64,000 nucleotides of DNA from Celeribacter persicus (GCF_003050785.1 NZ_QAOH01000008.1:124001-188000); one strand, 5' to 3'. Counted from the stretch's first letter, positions 38,130-48,551 are shown. A program made the numbers and translations. Notes: generated by a model from the sequence alone, not told the origin.

Positions 38130-39782
38130 ATGCTGAGAAGTCTCGATATCCGGGACATGCTGATCATCGACCGGCTGGAATTGGAGTTTCAGCCGGGCCT
38201 CAATGTTCTGACCGGAGAGACCGGCGCGGGGAAATCCATTCTTCTGGACAGTCTTGGCTTTGTCCTCGGTTGGCGCGGGCGTGCCGATCTGGTGCGCACG
38301 GGAGCGGCGCAGGGCGAGGTCACGGCAGTGTTCGATCTGCCGAAAGGCCATGACGCCGAGGAAGTGCTCGCCGAACTGGGGATCGAGCCGGAAGATGGCG
38401 AGTTGATCCTGCGCCGGGTGAACAGTTCCGACGGGCGCAAGACCGCTTGGGTCAACGACCGGCGGGTCTCCGGCGATGTGCTGCGACGGCTCTCGGATGT
38501 GTTGGTCGAGTTGCACGGGCAACATGACGACCGTGGCCTGTTGAATCCGCGCGGGCACCGGCTTTTGCTTGATGCCTTCGGTGGGCTGGAGCCGCTGCTG
38601 GAGACCTCCCGAAAGGCATGGAAAGCCCTGAGTGCGGCGCGTAAGGCGCTGACTGAGGCGGAGACCCGTCAGGCGGCTTTGAAATCCGAAGAGGACTTCC
38701 TGCGTCATGCGGTGAGCGAGCTGGATGCGCTGAACCCAGAACCCGGTGAAGAGGCCAAGCTTGACGCCGAGCGTCGCCTCATGCAATCGGCGGAAAAGAT
38801 TGCGGCGGATGTGGCCAAGGCCCACCAAGCGATGTCCTACGATGGCGGCGAGGGCATGCTGACGGATGCGCTCAAATGGCTCGAAGGTGCGTCTGAGCGC
38901 GCCGAAGGGCGCTTGGATGCGGCGATTGACGCTTTGGGCAGGGCGCTCAACGAATTGGCAGAGGCGCAATCGGGCGTTGAAGATTGCATCGAGGCGCTGC
39001 AATTCAACCCGCATGAGCTTGAGATGGTCGAAGAACGGCTGTTCGCCATTCGCGGGCTGGCGCGCAAACACAATGTTCTTCCCGATGAGTTGGGGAATTT
39101 TGCCGAAGGGCTGCGTGAGAAACTCGCGGCGCTCGATGGTGGCGAGGGCGATCTCGTCAGGCTCGGTAAAGCGGTGCGCGAGGCGGAAAGCGCCTATGAT
39201 GCGGCCACCTCCGAACTGACTGATGCGCGGCGGAAAGCGGCGCAGGAACTGGATGCGATGATGGGGCGTGAACTGGCTCCGCTCAAGATGGAGCGGGCGG
39301 TGTTTTCGACCGAGATCACGGAAGGCGATGCGGGACCGGAGGGGCGCGATGCCGTGGCCTTCACGGTGGCCACCAACCCCGGCGCGCCTGCCGGGCCGCT
39401 CAACAAGATCGCCTCTGGCGGCGAGTTGTCGCGCTTTTTGCTGGCGCTCAAAGTCTGTCTCACCCGTGATCAGACCGGGGTCACGATGATTTTCGACGAG
39501 ATCGACCGAGGTGTCGGCGGCGCGACCGCCGATGCGGTGGGGCGTCGTCTCAAGGCGCTCTCGGAAGAGGGACAGGTGCTCGTGGTGACCCACAGCCCGC
39601 AGGTGGCTGCGCTTGGCGGGCATCACTGGCGCGTGGCGAAACGGGTAGAAGGCGGTATGACCCTGTCGGAGGTCACACCGCTCGATGCGGGCAAGCGGAT
39701 CGACGAACTGGCGCGAATGCTGTCCGGTGACACGATCACGGAGGCTGCGCGGGAGGCCGCTCGCGCGCTTCTGGCGGGCTAA
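38130..39782 (+). CDS. recN: DNA repair ATPase RecN
   Basis: 550 residues of the SMC-like family. Walker A GETGAGKS is at 29-36. Two coiled-coil arms (about 160-370) separate it from the ABC signature ASGGELSRFLLALK and Walker B MIFDEIDRGVGG. RecN acts early in double-strand break repair. It follows bamD by 13 bases. The ligA gene that often comes next in relatives is absent here. Confidence 0.95.
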   Translation: MLRSLDIRDMLIIDRLELEFQPGLNVLTGETGAGKSILLDSLGFVLGWRGRADLVRTGAAQGEVTAVFDLPKGHDAEEVLAELGIEPEDGELILRRVNSSDGRKTAWVNDRRVSGDVLRRLSDVLVELHGQHDDRGLLNPRGHRLLLDAFGGLEPLLETSRKAWKALSAARKALTEAETRQAALKSEEDFLRHAVSELDALNPEPGEEAKLDAERRLMQSAEKIAADVAKAHQAMSYDGGEGMLTDALKWLEGASERAEGRLDAAIDALGRALNELAEAQSGVEDCIEALQFNPHELEMVEERLFAIRGLARKHNVLPDELGNFAEGLREKLAALDGGEGDLVRLGKAVREAESAYDAATSELTDARRKAAQELDAMMGRELAPLKMERAVFSTEITEGDAGPEGRDAVAFTVATNPGAPAGPLNKIASGGELSRFLLALKVCLTRDQTGVTMIFDEIDRGVGGATADAVGRRLKALSEEGQVLVVTHSPQVAALGGHHWRVAKRVEGGMTLSEVTPLDAGKRIDELARMLSGDTITEAAREAARALLAG

Positions 39783-39791
39783 AGCCCTCTC

Positions 39792-39805
39792 GCAAAACGC
39801 TTTAG
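39792..39805. repeat. Short repeat GCAAAACGCTTTAG, copy 1
   Basis: The 14-mer lies ten bases after the recN stop. Its reverse complement begins the hairpin element after the DUF808 gene (51723-51735), and a one-base variant occurs at 51825-51838. This suggests a dispersed 3'-end element. Confidence 0.4.
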
Positions 39806-39875
39806 GCGCTTTCACGGAAGTTTAACGATGTATCACTAGGCTCTCGCGTATCCGAGTGATCTTGTTTCATGGAAA

Positions 39876-39905
39876 GGCGCGGAAGGGGAAAACCTTTTCC
39901 GCGCC
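39876..39905 (-). terminator. Hairpin downstream of the FAD-oxidase gene
   Basis: GGCGCGGAA (39876-39884) and TTCCGCGCC (39897-39905) form a 9-bp stem about 25 bases after the stop of the minus-strand gene. The following T content is low, so this is a probable rather than certain terminator. Confidence 0.5.
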
Positions 39906-39930
39906 AGTCTTGTCTTATGGGGCAGGGCCC

Positions 39931-41298
39931 TCAGGGCACGAGCTTGCCCGGGTTGAGAATATTCTTCGGGTCCATCGCCGCCTTGATCTGCCCCATCAGC
40001 CCCCAGGCCGCGCCGTGTTCCTCTGCCATGAGGCCTTTCTTGCCCATGCCTATGCCGTGCTCGCCGGTGATCGTGCCGCCAAGCGCGAGCGCGCGTTCGG
40101 CCATGCGATGGGCCAGCTCCTTGGCCAGTTTGATCTCCTCGGGATCGTTTGGGTCGACCAGAAGGATCGCATGGAAATTGCCGTCGCCGACATGGCCCAG
40201 AATCGGGCCGTCAATAGGCGAGGCGGCAATGTCGGCGGCGGTGTCCTCAACCGCCTGCGCCAGTTTCGAGATCGGCACGGAAATATCCGTCACCACCGCT
40301 TTCGCGCCTTTGCGCAGCGCCAGACAGGCCCAATAGGCATGGTGGCGCATGGTCCAGAGCGCGGTGCGATCCTCTGCCTTCGAGGCCCATTGGAAATCTG
40401 AACCGCCGAACTCATGGACGATTTCGCCGAACATTTCGACCTGCTCGGCCACACCGCTTTCCGAACCGTGGAACTCGACGAAAAGATGCGGTTTCAGAGG
40501 AAATTCGGCGCCGGAATACTTGTTCACCGCATCGACGCTTTCCGCGTCGAGAAATTCGATCCGGGCCATCGGCAGACCGATCTGGATGGTTGCGATCACC
40601 GCCTGCACCGCCGGGGTGATCTCGTCAAAGGAACAGACCGCCGCCGAGATCGCCTCCGGTTGACCATGAAGCCGCACGGTCATTTCCGTGATCAGCCCGA
40701 GCGTGCCCTCGGAGCCCACGAAAAGCGAGGTGAGATCATAGCCCGAGGCGGATTTGCGTGCCCGCGATCCGGTGTGGATGACCGTGCCATCGGCCAGCAC
40801 CACTTCAAGCCCGATGACATTCTCCTTCATCGTGCCGTATTTCACCGCCGTGGTGCCTGAGGCCCGCGTCATCGCCATGCCGCCCAGAGACGCATTTGCC
40901 CCCGGATCGACCGGGAACATCAGCCCCGTGGTACGCAATTCCAGGTTCAGCGCTTCGCGGGTGATCCCCGGCTGCACCACCGCGTCCATATCGGCGTCGT
41001 TGATCCGGATCACCCGGTTCATCCGCGAGAAATCCACGCTCAGGCCCCCCTTGGCCGCAAGCGTCTGTCCTTCGAGCGAGGTGCCCGCGCCGAAGGCCGT
41101 GACCGGCACCTCATGGGCGTGACAGATATTCATCAGACGAGAGACCTCTTCGGTCGTCTCGGGATAGGCCACGACCTCCGGCGGGGTCAGCGGGAACCAC
41201 GTTTCAGACAACCCGTGCTGGTTCAGTTCGGACTTGGATCGGGTGAGCCGACCCTCTAGAACGGTGGAAAGCTCGGCATATACGGTCTCGGAGATCAT
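39931..41298 (-). CDS. FAD-linked oxidase, GlcD / D-lactate dehydrogenase type
   Basis: 455 residues from ATG 41298. An FAD-binding PCMH domain occupies about 40-220 (VTAFGAGTSLEGQTL, DPGANASLGGMAMTRASG). The C-terminal FAD-linked oxidase domain contains ILGHVGDGNFHAILLVDP and GEHGIGMGKKG. The family oxidises D-2-hydroxy acids such as D-lactate or glycolate with cytochrome or quinone acceptors. An open frame continues upstream, but overlaps the divergent channel gene. Partner subunits GlcE/GlcF are not adjacent, favouring a D-lactate dehydrogenase-like enzyme. Confidence 0.85.
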   Translation of the reverse strand: MISETVYAELSTVLEGRLTRSKSELNQHGLSETWFPLTPPEVVAYPETTEEVSRLMNICHAHEVPVTAFGAGTSLEGQTLAAKGGLSVDFSRMNRVIRINDADMDAVVQPGITREALNLELRTTGLMFPVDPGANASLGGMAMTRASGTTAVKYGTMKENVIGLEVVLADGTVIHTGSRARKSASGYDLTSLFVGSEGTLGLITEMTVRLHGQPEAISAAVCSFDEITPAVQAVIATIQIGLPMARIEFLDAESVDAVNKYSGAEFPLKPHLFVEFHGSESGVAEQVEMFGEIVHEFGGSDFQWASKAEDRTALWTMRHHAYWACLALRKGAKAVVTDISVPISKLAQAVEDTAADIAASPIDGPILGHVGDGNFHAILLVDPNDPEEIKLAKELAHRMAERALALGGTITGEHGIGMGKKGLMAEEHGAAWGLMGQIKAAMDPKNILNPGKLVP

Positions 41299-41410
41299 GG
41301 TCGACTCGCTGTCTGTTTGGGTCCGGCGACCATAAAGGAAGCCGCCGGTGGGGAAAAGCGGACCGACACGACAGCTCACTCCGGGGCGACAAGAGGACAG
41401 GGGAACGGGC

Positions 41411-43096
41411 ATGTCTGAGGAAAAACCGACCTATCCGGCCAAGGCGCTGATCGAGATCCGGGACGGGCTTCGCGAGACCCTTGCCCTGATGCGCCAGCGC
41501 GGTCCGAGCCAGATTCAGTTCTGGTTCATTGCGCTGGTGATCGGCATCGCTTCGGGTGGGGCTGCGCTGTTCTTTCGTCTCGGCATCGAAAAGCTTCAGG
41601 CCTTTCTCTATGGCACGCATGACCTGCGGCATTTGCATACCGTGGCGCGCGATCTGCCGTGGTTCTGGGTTCTGGCCCTGCCGGTGATCGGCGGGCTGGT
41701 GGTCGGGATCATCCTCAACTGGTTCACCCCCGACGGGCGTGTGCGTTCGGTGGCCGATGTGATCGAAGGCGCGGCGCTCAACGACGGGCGGGTCGAGAAA
41801 CGCGCGGGGCTGGCCTCTGCCGCCGCCTCATTGATCACGCTTTCCACCGGTGGTTCTTCGGGTCGCGAAGGGCCGGTCGTGCACCTCGCCGGCGTCATCG
41901 CCACATGGGTCTCCAACAGGTTGCACGCGGACGGTATCACCGGGCGCGATCTTCTGGGCTGTGCCGTGGCCGCTGCCGTCTCCGCTTCGTTCAACGCCCC
42001 CATTGCGGGGGCTTTGTTTGCGCTCGAAGTGGTGTTGCGCCATTTCGCGGTGCATGCCTTTGCCCCCATTGCCATCGCCTCCGTTGCGGGGACGGTGATC
42101 AACCGGCTGGAATTCGGTGGCGTCACCGAGTTCACGCTCGCAGATGACGGGGTGCTGTCCTTTTATGTCGAACTTCCGGCCTTTCTCATGCTTGGGCTGC
42201 TCTCCGGTCTGGTCGCCGTTCTTCTGATGCGCACGATTTTCATGGCCGACGATTTCGGGTCTTGGGTGCAGGAAAAGCTGCACTTGCCGCCGGTGCTGCG
42301 TCCGGCGGCGGCAGGGCTTTTGCTCGGTGTGATCGCGATCTTTTTCCCGCATATCATCGGTGTCGGCTATGAAACCACCTCTGCCGCGTTGACCGGACAT
42401 CTGATCCTCTGGCAGGCGGTGGTCTATGCCGTGCTCAAGGTCATCGCTGTCGCGATCACCATGGCCGGACGGATGGGCGGGGGCGTGTTTTCCCCCGCGC
42501 TGATGGTCGGATCGCTCACCGGGCTGGCCTTTGGTCTGATCGCGACGGGGCTGTTCCCGGACGTCTCCGGTACGGTGACGCTTTACGCACTTGCGGGCAT
42601 GGGGGCGGTGGCGGCCGCTGTTCTTGGCGCGCCGATCTCCACCACGTTGATTGTCTTCGAACTGACCGGTGACTGGCAGACCGGGCTTGCCGTGATGGTC
42701 GCAGTGTCGCTGTCGACCGCGCTGGCCTCGCGTCTCGTCGATCGCTCCTTCTTTCTCACCCAGCTTGAGAGGCGGGGCGTGCATCTCGCCGCCGGACCGC
42801 AGGCCTATCTCCTGGCCACCGTGCGGGTGCATCAGTGTTATCGCAAGCCAGACGCGCCGCGCGCCGCCTCGGAGGAGGCGTGCAAAGACTTGATCACGCA
42901 GGGGATTTACGTCTCACCCAACGCCACGCTGGAGCGCGCCATGCCTCTGTTCGAGAAGAACAACCTGATCTTCGTGCCGGTGGTGACGCTGCATGAAGAC
43001 ACCGGGCCGGAGCTGCACGGCGCTCTGTTTCAGGTCGATGCGCTTCGGGTGTTCTCGCGCAAACTGGCGGAAACGGCGGCGGAAGAGCATTCGTAA
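41411..43096 (+). CDS. ClC-family chloride channel/antiporter with C-terminal CBS region
   Basis: 561 residues from ATG 41411. Selectivity-filter motifs are present: GSSGREGP (about 148-155) with the gating glutamate, and GMGAVAAAVLGAPISTTLIVFELTG. About 11 membrane helices end near residue 440; the last 90 residues resemble a CBS domain (NATLERAMPLFEKNNLIFVPVV). It moves chloride, possibly with proton exchange. It is divergent from the FAD-oxidase gene. Confidence 0.92.
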   Translation: MSEEKPTYPAKALIEIRDGLRETLALMRQRGPSQIQFWFIALVIGIASGGAALFFRLGIEKLQAFLYGTHDLRHLHTVARDLPWFWVLALPVIGGLVVGIILNWFTPDGRVRSVADVIEGAALNDGRVEKRAGLASAAASLITLSTGGSSGREGPVVHLAGVIATWVSNRLHADGITGRDLLGCAVAAAVSASFNAPIAGALFALEVVLRHFAVHAFAPIAIASVAGTVINRLEFGGVTEFTLADDGVLSFYVELPAFLMLGLLSGLVAVLLMRTIFMADDFGSWVQEKLHLPPVLRPAAAGLLLGVIAIFFPHIIGVGYETTSAALTGHLILWQAVVYAVLKVIAVAITMAGRMGGGVFSPALMVGSLTGLAFGLIATGLFPDVSGTVTLYALAGMGAVAAAVLGAPISTTLIVFELTGDWQTGLAVMVAVSLSTALASRLVDRSFFLTQLERRGVHLAAGPQAYLLATVRVHQCYRKPDAPRAASEEACKDLITQGIYVSPNATLERAMPLFEKNNLIFVPVVTLHEDTGPELHGALFQVDALRVFSRKLAETAAEEHS

Positions 43097-43136
43097 AAAA
43101 AACGCGGCCTCAAAGGGCCGCGTTTCGTGAGTATTT
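43095..43136 (-). terminator. Terminator between the ClC and DUF427 genes, with GAGTATTT
   Basis: AAACGCGGCC (43100-43109) pairs with GGCCGCGTTT (43116-43125). On the minus strand it is followed by eight T (43095-43102), so it ends the DUF427 transcript and may act in both directions. GAGTATTT stands at 43129-43136. Confidence 0.8.
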
Positions 43137-43152
43137 ACGCCATCAGAAAGCC

Positions 43153-43494
43153 TCAGAGCTGTTCCACCGCAGCTTTTTGCGGGTAGAAGGCGACAAAGCC
43201 CTGGACTTCGGAGGCGCGGGGTTTTGGCTCTTCGTAGGACCATGCGGCGTTGGCGATCACGACGGACTTTGTATGAATATCGAAGTGTTTCGCCTCACCC
43301 TTGAACGGGCAGACGGAGACGGTGTCGGTCGGTTCGAGAAATGCCATGGCGAGGTCTTCGCGCGGAAAATAGATCACGGGAGGAAAATCGCCCTCGCTCA
43401 GTTCCAGCGCCCGGTCGGTTTCCCCCAACACGGCCCCGCCTGCGCGCACGACCCATTTTCCGGTCGCCGGGCGGATTGTGATATGATCTCCCAT
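43153..43494 (-). CDS. DUF427 family protein
   Basis: 113 residues covering the whole DUF427 domain: GGAVLGETDRALEL, VIYFPREDLAMAF and FKGEAKHFDI. The family is small, cytoplasmic and of unknown function; no signal peptide is visible. It lies upstream of a terminator and has no obvious operon partner. Confidence 0.85.
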   Translation of the reverse strand: MGDHITIRPATGKWVVRAGGAVLGETDRALELSEGDFPPVIYFPREDLAMAFLEPTDTVSVCPFKGEAKHFDIHTKSVVIANAAWSYEEPKPRASEVQGFVAFYPQKAAVEQL

Positions 43495-43567
43495 GGTCTC
43501 GTCCTTTTGTTCGTCTTCTTATCTGTTTTCGCACAGACCTTATCAGGGTTATTGCGTCAGGTATATG

Positions 43568-45352
43568 TCAGACAGGTGCAACCGCTTGCCGCAGCCATGC
43601 ACGGGCGGGGTCAGAAAGCCTGTCGTGAAGCTTGTCCCAGACGGCCTCGTGATAATCGTTGATCCAGTCACGCTCCCAAGGTGCCAACTCGTCGGCTAGG
43701 ATCAGTCTGCGGTCGATGGGTACCCATGTCAGCGTTTCGAAGCTCAGCATATCGCGCCCGGGATCGGCGCTGTCGAGAGCGGGGGCGGTTTGCACCACGA
43801 TAAGGTTTTCGATGCGGATGCCATAGGCCCCCTCGCGGTAATAACCCGGCTCGTTCGACAGGATCATCCCCTCGCGCAGGGGCAGGGTGGAGAGCCGCGA
43901 AATCCGCTGTGGACCCTCGTGGACGGAGAGATAGGCGCCGACGCCGTGGCCGGTGCCGTGATCGTAATCGCGCCCCATCCGCCACAGGGCCGCACGGGCC
44001 AGCGCGTCGAGATGCGCGCCCGCAACCCCGCGCGGAAAGCGTGCCGTGGAGATCGCGATCATGCCCTGCAACACGGCGGTGAATGCCGCGCGTTCCTCCG
44101 CTCCCGGATCGCCCAGAGCGACGGTGCGGGTGATGTCGGTGGTGCCGTCCTGATACTGTGCGCCGCTGTCGATCAGCAGAATCTCTCCTTCTTTGAGGGC
44201 GCGGTTGGTGTCCTCCGTCACCCGGTAATGCACGATGGCCCCGTTCGGCCCTGAGCCGCAGATCGTGTCGAAGGAAATCTCCTTGAGCTGGTTCGTAGCG
44301 GCTCGGCAGGCTTCGAGCTGTTTGACCACCTCGATCTCGGTCAGGTCCTCGGGCGTCTGCTCCGACAGCCACGCAAGAAACTCGACCATGGCCGCCCCGT
44401 CCCTGAGGTGTGCCTCGCGCGTGCCCGCGATCTCCTCAGGCGTCTTGCAGGCTTTCGGCAGGATACAAGGATCATCGCCGGTCACGATCTCCGCCTGTTT
44501 CATCAGGGTTTTGACCGCCTGCGGCGCGGAGCCGGGATCGACCAGAACCTTGCCCGTCAACTCGCCCAGAGCGTCGGAGAACTCGGAGCGGGGCCGGAGC
44601 GAAATCCGCGGATCCGGTCCGAGGTGGTCGTATTTCGATGCACTGTCAAAGAGTTGTAATCGGCCAGTGGTGGTCAGAATGGCAAAGGCCTGCACCACCG
44701 GGTTGTGCGCGATGTCCGATCCTCGAATGTTCAGAAGCCAGGAAATGCTGTCGGGCAGGGTGAGCACCACGGCTTCCGCGCCCTGTGCGGCGACTGCCGC
44801 ACCGATCTCGGCGAATTTCTCTTCGGAGGTTTTGCCGGAGAGTTCAAACGGCTGATGGCTCACCGGTTCGGCGGGACGCTCGGGGCGGTCCTTCCAGATG
44901 CGGTTAACCAGATTGGGGCTGGCGATCAGTTCTTTGCCGGTCCCTTCGAGCGCGCGGCGCAGCGTTTCGATCTCCCGGATCGTGTGCAGCCACGGATCAA
45001 ACCCGATCTTCTCTGCGTCGCTGTCGAGAAGCCAATCGGCCAGTGTCGTTGCGGGCCAGTCGACGTATTCGAAAACCTTCGGGTCGCATTGCGCGCGCAC
45101 CTGTACCGTGTAGCGCCCGTCGGTGAACATCGCAGCACGCCCCTCCAGCACCACGGCAAAGCCCGCCGATCCGGTGAAGCCCGTGAGCCAGGCCAGTCGT
45201 TCATCGCAGGGGGCGACATATTCGCCCTGATGGGCATCGGCGCGTGGCACGATGAACGCATCGAGGCCGACCTCGTGCATCTCATGGCGCAGGGAGGTGA
45301 CCCGCGGTGCGGCCTGTTCCGGTCGGGAGGTCACGTCAAAACTCTGGAACAT
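43568..45352 (-). CDS. Xaa-Pro aminopeptidase (M24B, aminopeptidase P)
   Basis: 594 residues, the long three-domain form: two creatinase-like N-terminal domains and a C-terminal pita-bread catalytic domain. Metal ligands appear in LLIDSGAQYQDGTTDITRTV (two Asp), GTGHGVGAYLSVHEGP (His), NEPGYYREG (Glu) and GIRIENL (Glu). The enzyme removes an N-terminal residue preceding proline in the cytoplasm. cobT lies 44 bases upstream on the same strand. Confidence 0.92.
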   Translation of the reverse strand: MFQSFDVTSRPEQAAPRVTSLRHEMHEVGLDAFIVPRADAHQGEYVAPCDERLAWLTGFTGSAGFAVVLEGRAAMFTDGRYTVQVRAQCDPKVFEYVDWPATTLADWLLDSDAEKIGFDPWLHTIREIETLRRALEGTGKELIASPNLVNRIWKDRPERPAEPVSHQPFELSGKTSEEKFAEIGAAVAAQGAEAVVLTLPDSISWLLNIRGSDIAHNPVVQAFAILTTTGRLQLFDSASKYDHLGPDPRISLRPRSEFSDALGELTGKVLVDPGSAPQAVKTLMKQAEIVTGDDPCILPKACKTPEEIAGTREAHLRDGAAMVEFLAWLSEQTPEDLTEIEVVKQLEACRAATNQLKEISFDTICGSGPNGAIVHYRVTEDTNRALKEGEILLIDSGAQYQDGTTDITRTVALGDPGAEERAAFTAVLQGMIAISTARFPRGVAGAHLDALARAALWRMGRDYDHGTGHGVGAYLSVHEGPQRISRLSTLPLREGMILSNEPGYYREGAYGIRIENLIVVQTAPALDSADPGRDMLSFETLTWVPIDRRLILADELAPWERDWINDYHEAVWDKLHDRLSDPARAWLRQAVAPV

Positions 45353-45396
45353 TTTTCAATGGTCCTTTCGGTTGTTCAAATTGTGGACAGCCCCGC

Positions 45397-47271
45397 TCAG
45401 GAGGCGCGGCGCATACCCATGACACGGGCGCGGGCGCGCGGATCGCTGTCGAAGAGCGAGGCGAGCTGTTCGGTCATCGCACCTGCAAGCTGTTCCGCGT
45501 CGGTGATGGTAACGGCGCGGTTGTAATAGCGCGTCACGTCATGGCCGATACCGATGGCCAAGAGTTCCACCTGACGGCGTTTCTCGACCATGGCGATCAC
45601 GTCGCGCAGGTGTTTTTCCAGATAATTTGCGGGGTTGACCGAGAGCGTGCTGTCATCGACCGGTGCACCGTCGGAGATCACCATGAGGATTTTGCGGGCC
45701 TCGGGGCGCGCGCTGATCCGCCGATGCGCCCATTCAAGCGCCTCGCCGTCGATGTTTTCCTTGAGCAGGCCCTCTTTCATCATCAGGCCGAGATTGGCCC
45801 GCGTCCGGCGCATCGGCGCGTCGGCGGATTTGTAGATGATGTGGCGCAGATCGTTGAGGCGGCCCGGCTGTTGCGGACGCCCGGCGGCGAGCCATTCCTC
45901 ACGCGACAGCCCGCCTTTCCACGCCCGCGTGGTAAAGCCCAGCACCTCGACCTTGACATTGCAACGCTCCAGTGTGCGCGCCAGAACATCGGCACAGATC
46001 GCCGCGATCGAGATCGGGCGCCCGCGCATCGAGCCGGAGTTGTCCAAGAGAAGCGTCACCACCGTGTCGCGGAACTCGGTGTCTTTCTCGACCTTGAAGC
46101 TGAGCGGTGTGGTCGGGTTCGCCACCACCCGCGCCAGACGTCCGGCGTCGAGAATGCCCTCTTCGAGGTCGAATTCCCAAGAGCGGTTCTGTTGCGCCTG
46201 AAGACGGCGTTGCAGCTTGTTGGCGAGCCGCGAAACAGCGCCTTTCAGCGGCTCAAGCTGTTGGTCGAGATAGGCGCGCAGGCGTTCGAGCTCGGCGGGT
46301 TCCGCGAGTTCTTCCGCCTTGATCTCTTCGTCATGGGCGGTGGTGAACACCTGATAATTCGGGTCGGCATCGGAGACGGGCGCGGGTTGCGGCGGTTCCA
46401 CATCCGCTTCGTCCTGCGGCAGCTCGACTTCTTCGGAAAACTCCTCGTCGGCCATGTCGTCGGAGGACACGGAGGCCTCCTGCATGTCCTGTTGTTCTTC
46501 CTGCGTGTCCTCGGCGCTCGCCTCGTTGTCGTCGTCCTGTTCCTGTTCCTCGCCCTGACTGTCCGGTTCTTCCTCCTGCTCGTCGGTCTCGGCGGACTGG
46601 TCCTCTTCGGGATCGACCTCATCCGGGTCGTCGCCGAGTTGGTCGCCATAGCCAAGTTCCTCGATCACACGGCGGGCGAGACGGGCAAAGCCCTGTTGAT
46701 CCTCCAAGAGGCTGTCGAGGTCCTCGAACGTGTCTTGCGTCTGGCCGTCGATGAAATCGCGCCAGAGATCGAGGATGTTTTCGGCTGCGTCCGGCATGAT
46801 GCGCCCGGTGGCCTTTTCGCGCAGGTAATAGCCCATGGCCTGCGCCAGCGGCGCGTCCTCGCGCCGGGTGATGCCGTCATAGCCGCGCCGCAGCGCCTCG
46901 TTGCCGATCTTGGCGTCGATATTGCCAGCCGTGCCGGGCATGTAACGCGCGCCCGCCGCCTCGCAACGCGCGCTTTCCAGTGCATTATAGATGTCGAAGG
47001 CCATCTGGCCCGGTGGGGCGTAGCGCTGGAAGGTGCTCTGGTCGTGAAACTTGTGGCGCAGCGCCAGTGCATCGGCGGTGCCGCGCGCGATCAGCACCTC
47101 TTCCTTCGACATCCGCCGTGACACTTGCGGCAGGCGCATGGTGTCGCCCGAGAGGCCCGAGGGGTCCATCGTATAGGTGACGGTCAACTCGCTGTCGTCG
47201 GCCAGCACTTTGGTCGCTTCCGCGAGCGCTTTCTTGAAGGGATCCGCCGGGTTGTCGATGGGCTTTTTCAT
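45397..47271 (-). CDS. cobT: Aerobic cobaltochelatase subunit CobT
   Basis: 624 residues. A CobT N-terminal region is followed by a very acidic stretch (about 215-320, runs of Glu/Asp/Gln). A von Willebrand A-like domain begins near 395, with MIDAS motif [13 protein letters not shown]. CobT pairs with the AAA+ subunit CobS and with CobN to insert cobalt into hydrogenobyrinic diamide. cobS is encoded 1.6 kb away on the same strand with two genes between. Confidence 0.95.
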   Translation of the reverse strand: MKKPIDNPADPFKKALAEATKVLADDSELTVTYTMDPSGLSGDTMRLPQVSRRMSKEEVLIARGTADALALRHKFHDQSTFQRYAPPGQMAFDIYNALESARCEAAGARYMPGTAGNIDAKIGNEALRRGYDGITRREDAPLAQAMGYYLREKATGRIMPDAAENILDLWRDFIDGQTQDTFEDLDSLLEDQQGFARLARRVIEELGYGDQLGDDPDEVDPEEDQSAETDEQEEEPDSQGEEQEQDDDNEASAEDTQEEQQDMQEASVSSDDMADEEFSEEVELPQDEADVEPPQPAPVSDADPNYQVFTTAHDEEIKAEELAEPAELERLRAYLDQQLEPLKGAVSRLANKLQRRLQAQQNRSWEFDLEEGILDAGRLARVVANPTTPLSFKVEKDTEFRDTVVTLLLDNSGSMRGRPISIAAICADVLARTLERCNVKVEVLGFTTRAWKGGLSREEWLAAGRPQQPGRLNDLRHIIYKSADAPMRRTRANLGLMMKEGLLKENIDGEALEWAHRRISARPEARKILMVISDGAPVDDSTLSVNPANYLEKHLRDVIAMVEKRRQVELLAIGIGHDVTRYYNRAVTITDAEQLAGAMTEQLASLFDSDPRARARVMGMRRAS

Positions 47272-47473
47272 GGCCTCGTTAAATCACGCGGCGGGGGGGC
47301 GGGCAAGTGAAAGAGATGCGCAACAGGGTCGGCGCGAGGTCGCACAGGTTTTGTGTTATTGCGCGCATAAGTTGGCATTGAGGTCGGGGTTTGTGCGGTT
47401 TTATTGGTGACATAAGGGCACGCTTCTCCCCCGTTTGTCTCACCAACCGGCGTGCCGAGAAAAGGAATTCATC

Positions 47474-48061
47474 ATGTCCAACCCCAAAATCGCCATCGTC
47501 ATCGGCTCCACCCGCGACGCCCGTTTCGCCGACAAACCGGCCCAATGGCTTCTGGCCAAAGCGAAGGAACTGTCCTCCGATCTCGATTTCGAACTGGTCG
47601 ATCTGAAAGACTTCGATCTGCCGCTGTTCAACGAAATGGCGTCCAACCTCTGGATGCCCTCCTCGGATCAGAACGCGATCAAATGGCAGGAGAAGATGGC
47701 CGAATTCGACGGCTATATTTTCGTGACCCCGGAATACAACTCCTCGATCCCGGCCTCGCTGAAAAACGCGCTGGATCAGGCCGGTAAGGAATGGGTGCGT
47801 AAACCCGCTGCCGTCTTTGGTTACGGTGCCGTGGGTGCTGCTCGTGCGGTCGAGCATCTTCGTGCTGTGGTGATCAACCTGCAAATGGTGCCGGTGCGCT
47901 CCGCCGTCTACATTTCCGGCTCCGATTTCTTCAAGGTTTCTCCGCTTGGCGCCAATGCCGAGATGAGCGAGATCGAAGCGGGCATTCTGCCCTCCGTCGA
48001 AGCTATGCTGGGCGATCTCGCCTGGTGGACCAAGGCGACGAAGGCTGCGCGTGAAGCGTAA
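47474..48061 (+). CDS. NAD(P)H-dependent FMN reductase family protein
   Basis: 195 residues of the flavodoxin-like fold. GSTRDARFADKPAQW binds the FMN phosphate and TPEYNSSIPASLKNALD is the family motif. The likely activity is reduction of free flavin or quinone. ATG 47474 follows AAAGGA. The gene lies on the opposite strand between cobT and cobS. A terminator follows. Confidence 0.9.
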   Translation: MSNPKIAIVIGSTRDARFADKPAQWLLAKAKELSSDLDFELVDLKDFDLPLFNEMASNLWMPSSDQNAIKWQEKMAEFDGYIFVTPEYNSSIPASLKNALDQAGKEWVRKPAAVFGYGAVGAARAVEHLRAVVINLQMVPVRSAVYISGSDFFKVSPLGANAEMSEIEAGILPSVEAMLGDLAWWTKATKAAREA

Positions 48062-48108
48062 TTCTCACAAGACTACGCATATTTTCAGTTTCTAAGGTTA
48101 TCAGGCAG

Positions 48109-48134
48109 AAAGGCCCGCGTGAGCGGGTCTTTTT
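48109..48134 (+). terminator. Intrinsic terminator after the FMN reductase gene
   Basis: AGGCCCGC (48111-48118), loop GTGA, GCGGGTCT (48123-48130; one G:U pair), followed by T5. Opposing transcription of the next minus-strand gene ends nearby. Confidence 0.8.
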
Positions 48135-48152
48135 CTTTGCCATGACGGCTGG

Positions 48153-48551
48153 TCAGCCCCCCAGTAACATCGCTCGGCATTGCCGGATGTTGCGTGCGGC
48201 CAGTTCCGCCGCCCGGTCGGCCTCCTCCATGTCGAAGGAAAACCGGGACAGGGCGAGCAACTCGGTCTGGGACACATGCCCTGCAATGCGCAATTCCTCG
48301 TAGGAGGGGGCGGCCTCCGGGGCGATGACGGCGGCCAGAAGATCCTGCATTTCGCGCTTGAGCGCCATCAACTCTCGGTCCTCGCGATGGGCCGCCTCGG
48401 CGGAAAGACGCCCGGCGCAATAGGCGAAGTCGCGGGCGAGCGGGTTGTCGGCTGGGAGAGCCGCCCCCTGCGCCGCAGCACTCCAGAGCGTGGACAAAAG
48501 CAGCGCCGATAGGGCCTTTTTGAACGAGAACTTGTGGATAAGCTGGATCAT
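48153..48551 (-). CDS. Small exported protein of unknown function
   Basis: 132 residues. A signal peptide covers about residues 1-31 (ALSALLLSTLWSAAAQGA). The mature part is mainly helical and has two cysteines (AYCAGRL, RQCRAML). I do not recognise it. It lies between cobT and cobS on their strand. Confidence 0.65.
   Translation of the reverse strand: MIQLIHKFSFKKALSALLLSTLWSAAAQGAALPADNPLARDFAYCAGRLSAEAAHREDRELMALKREMQDLLAAVIAPEAAPSYEELRIAGHVSQTELLALSRFSFDMEEADRAAELAARNIRQCRAMLLGG

Noticed and set aside
37944-39815. 623-codon minus-strand frame opposite recN
   Set aside because: RecN motifs on the plus strand are unambiguous; the antisense product shows only shadow composition.
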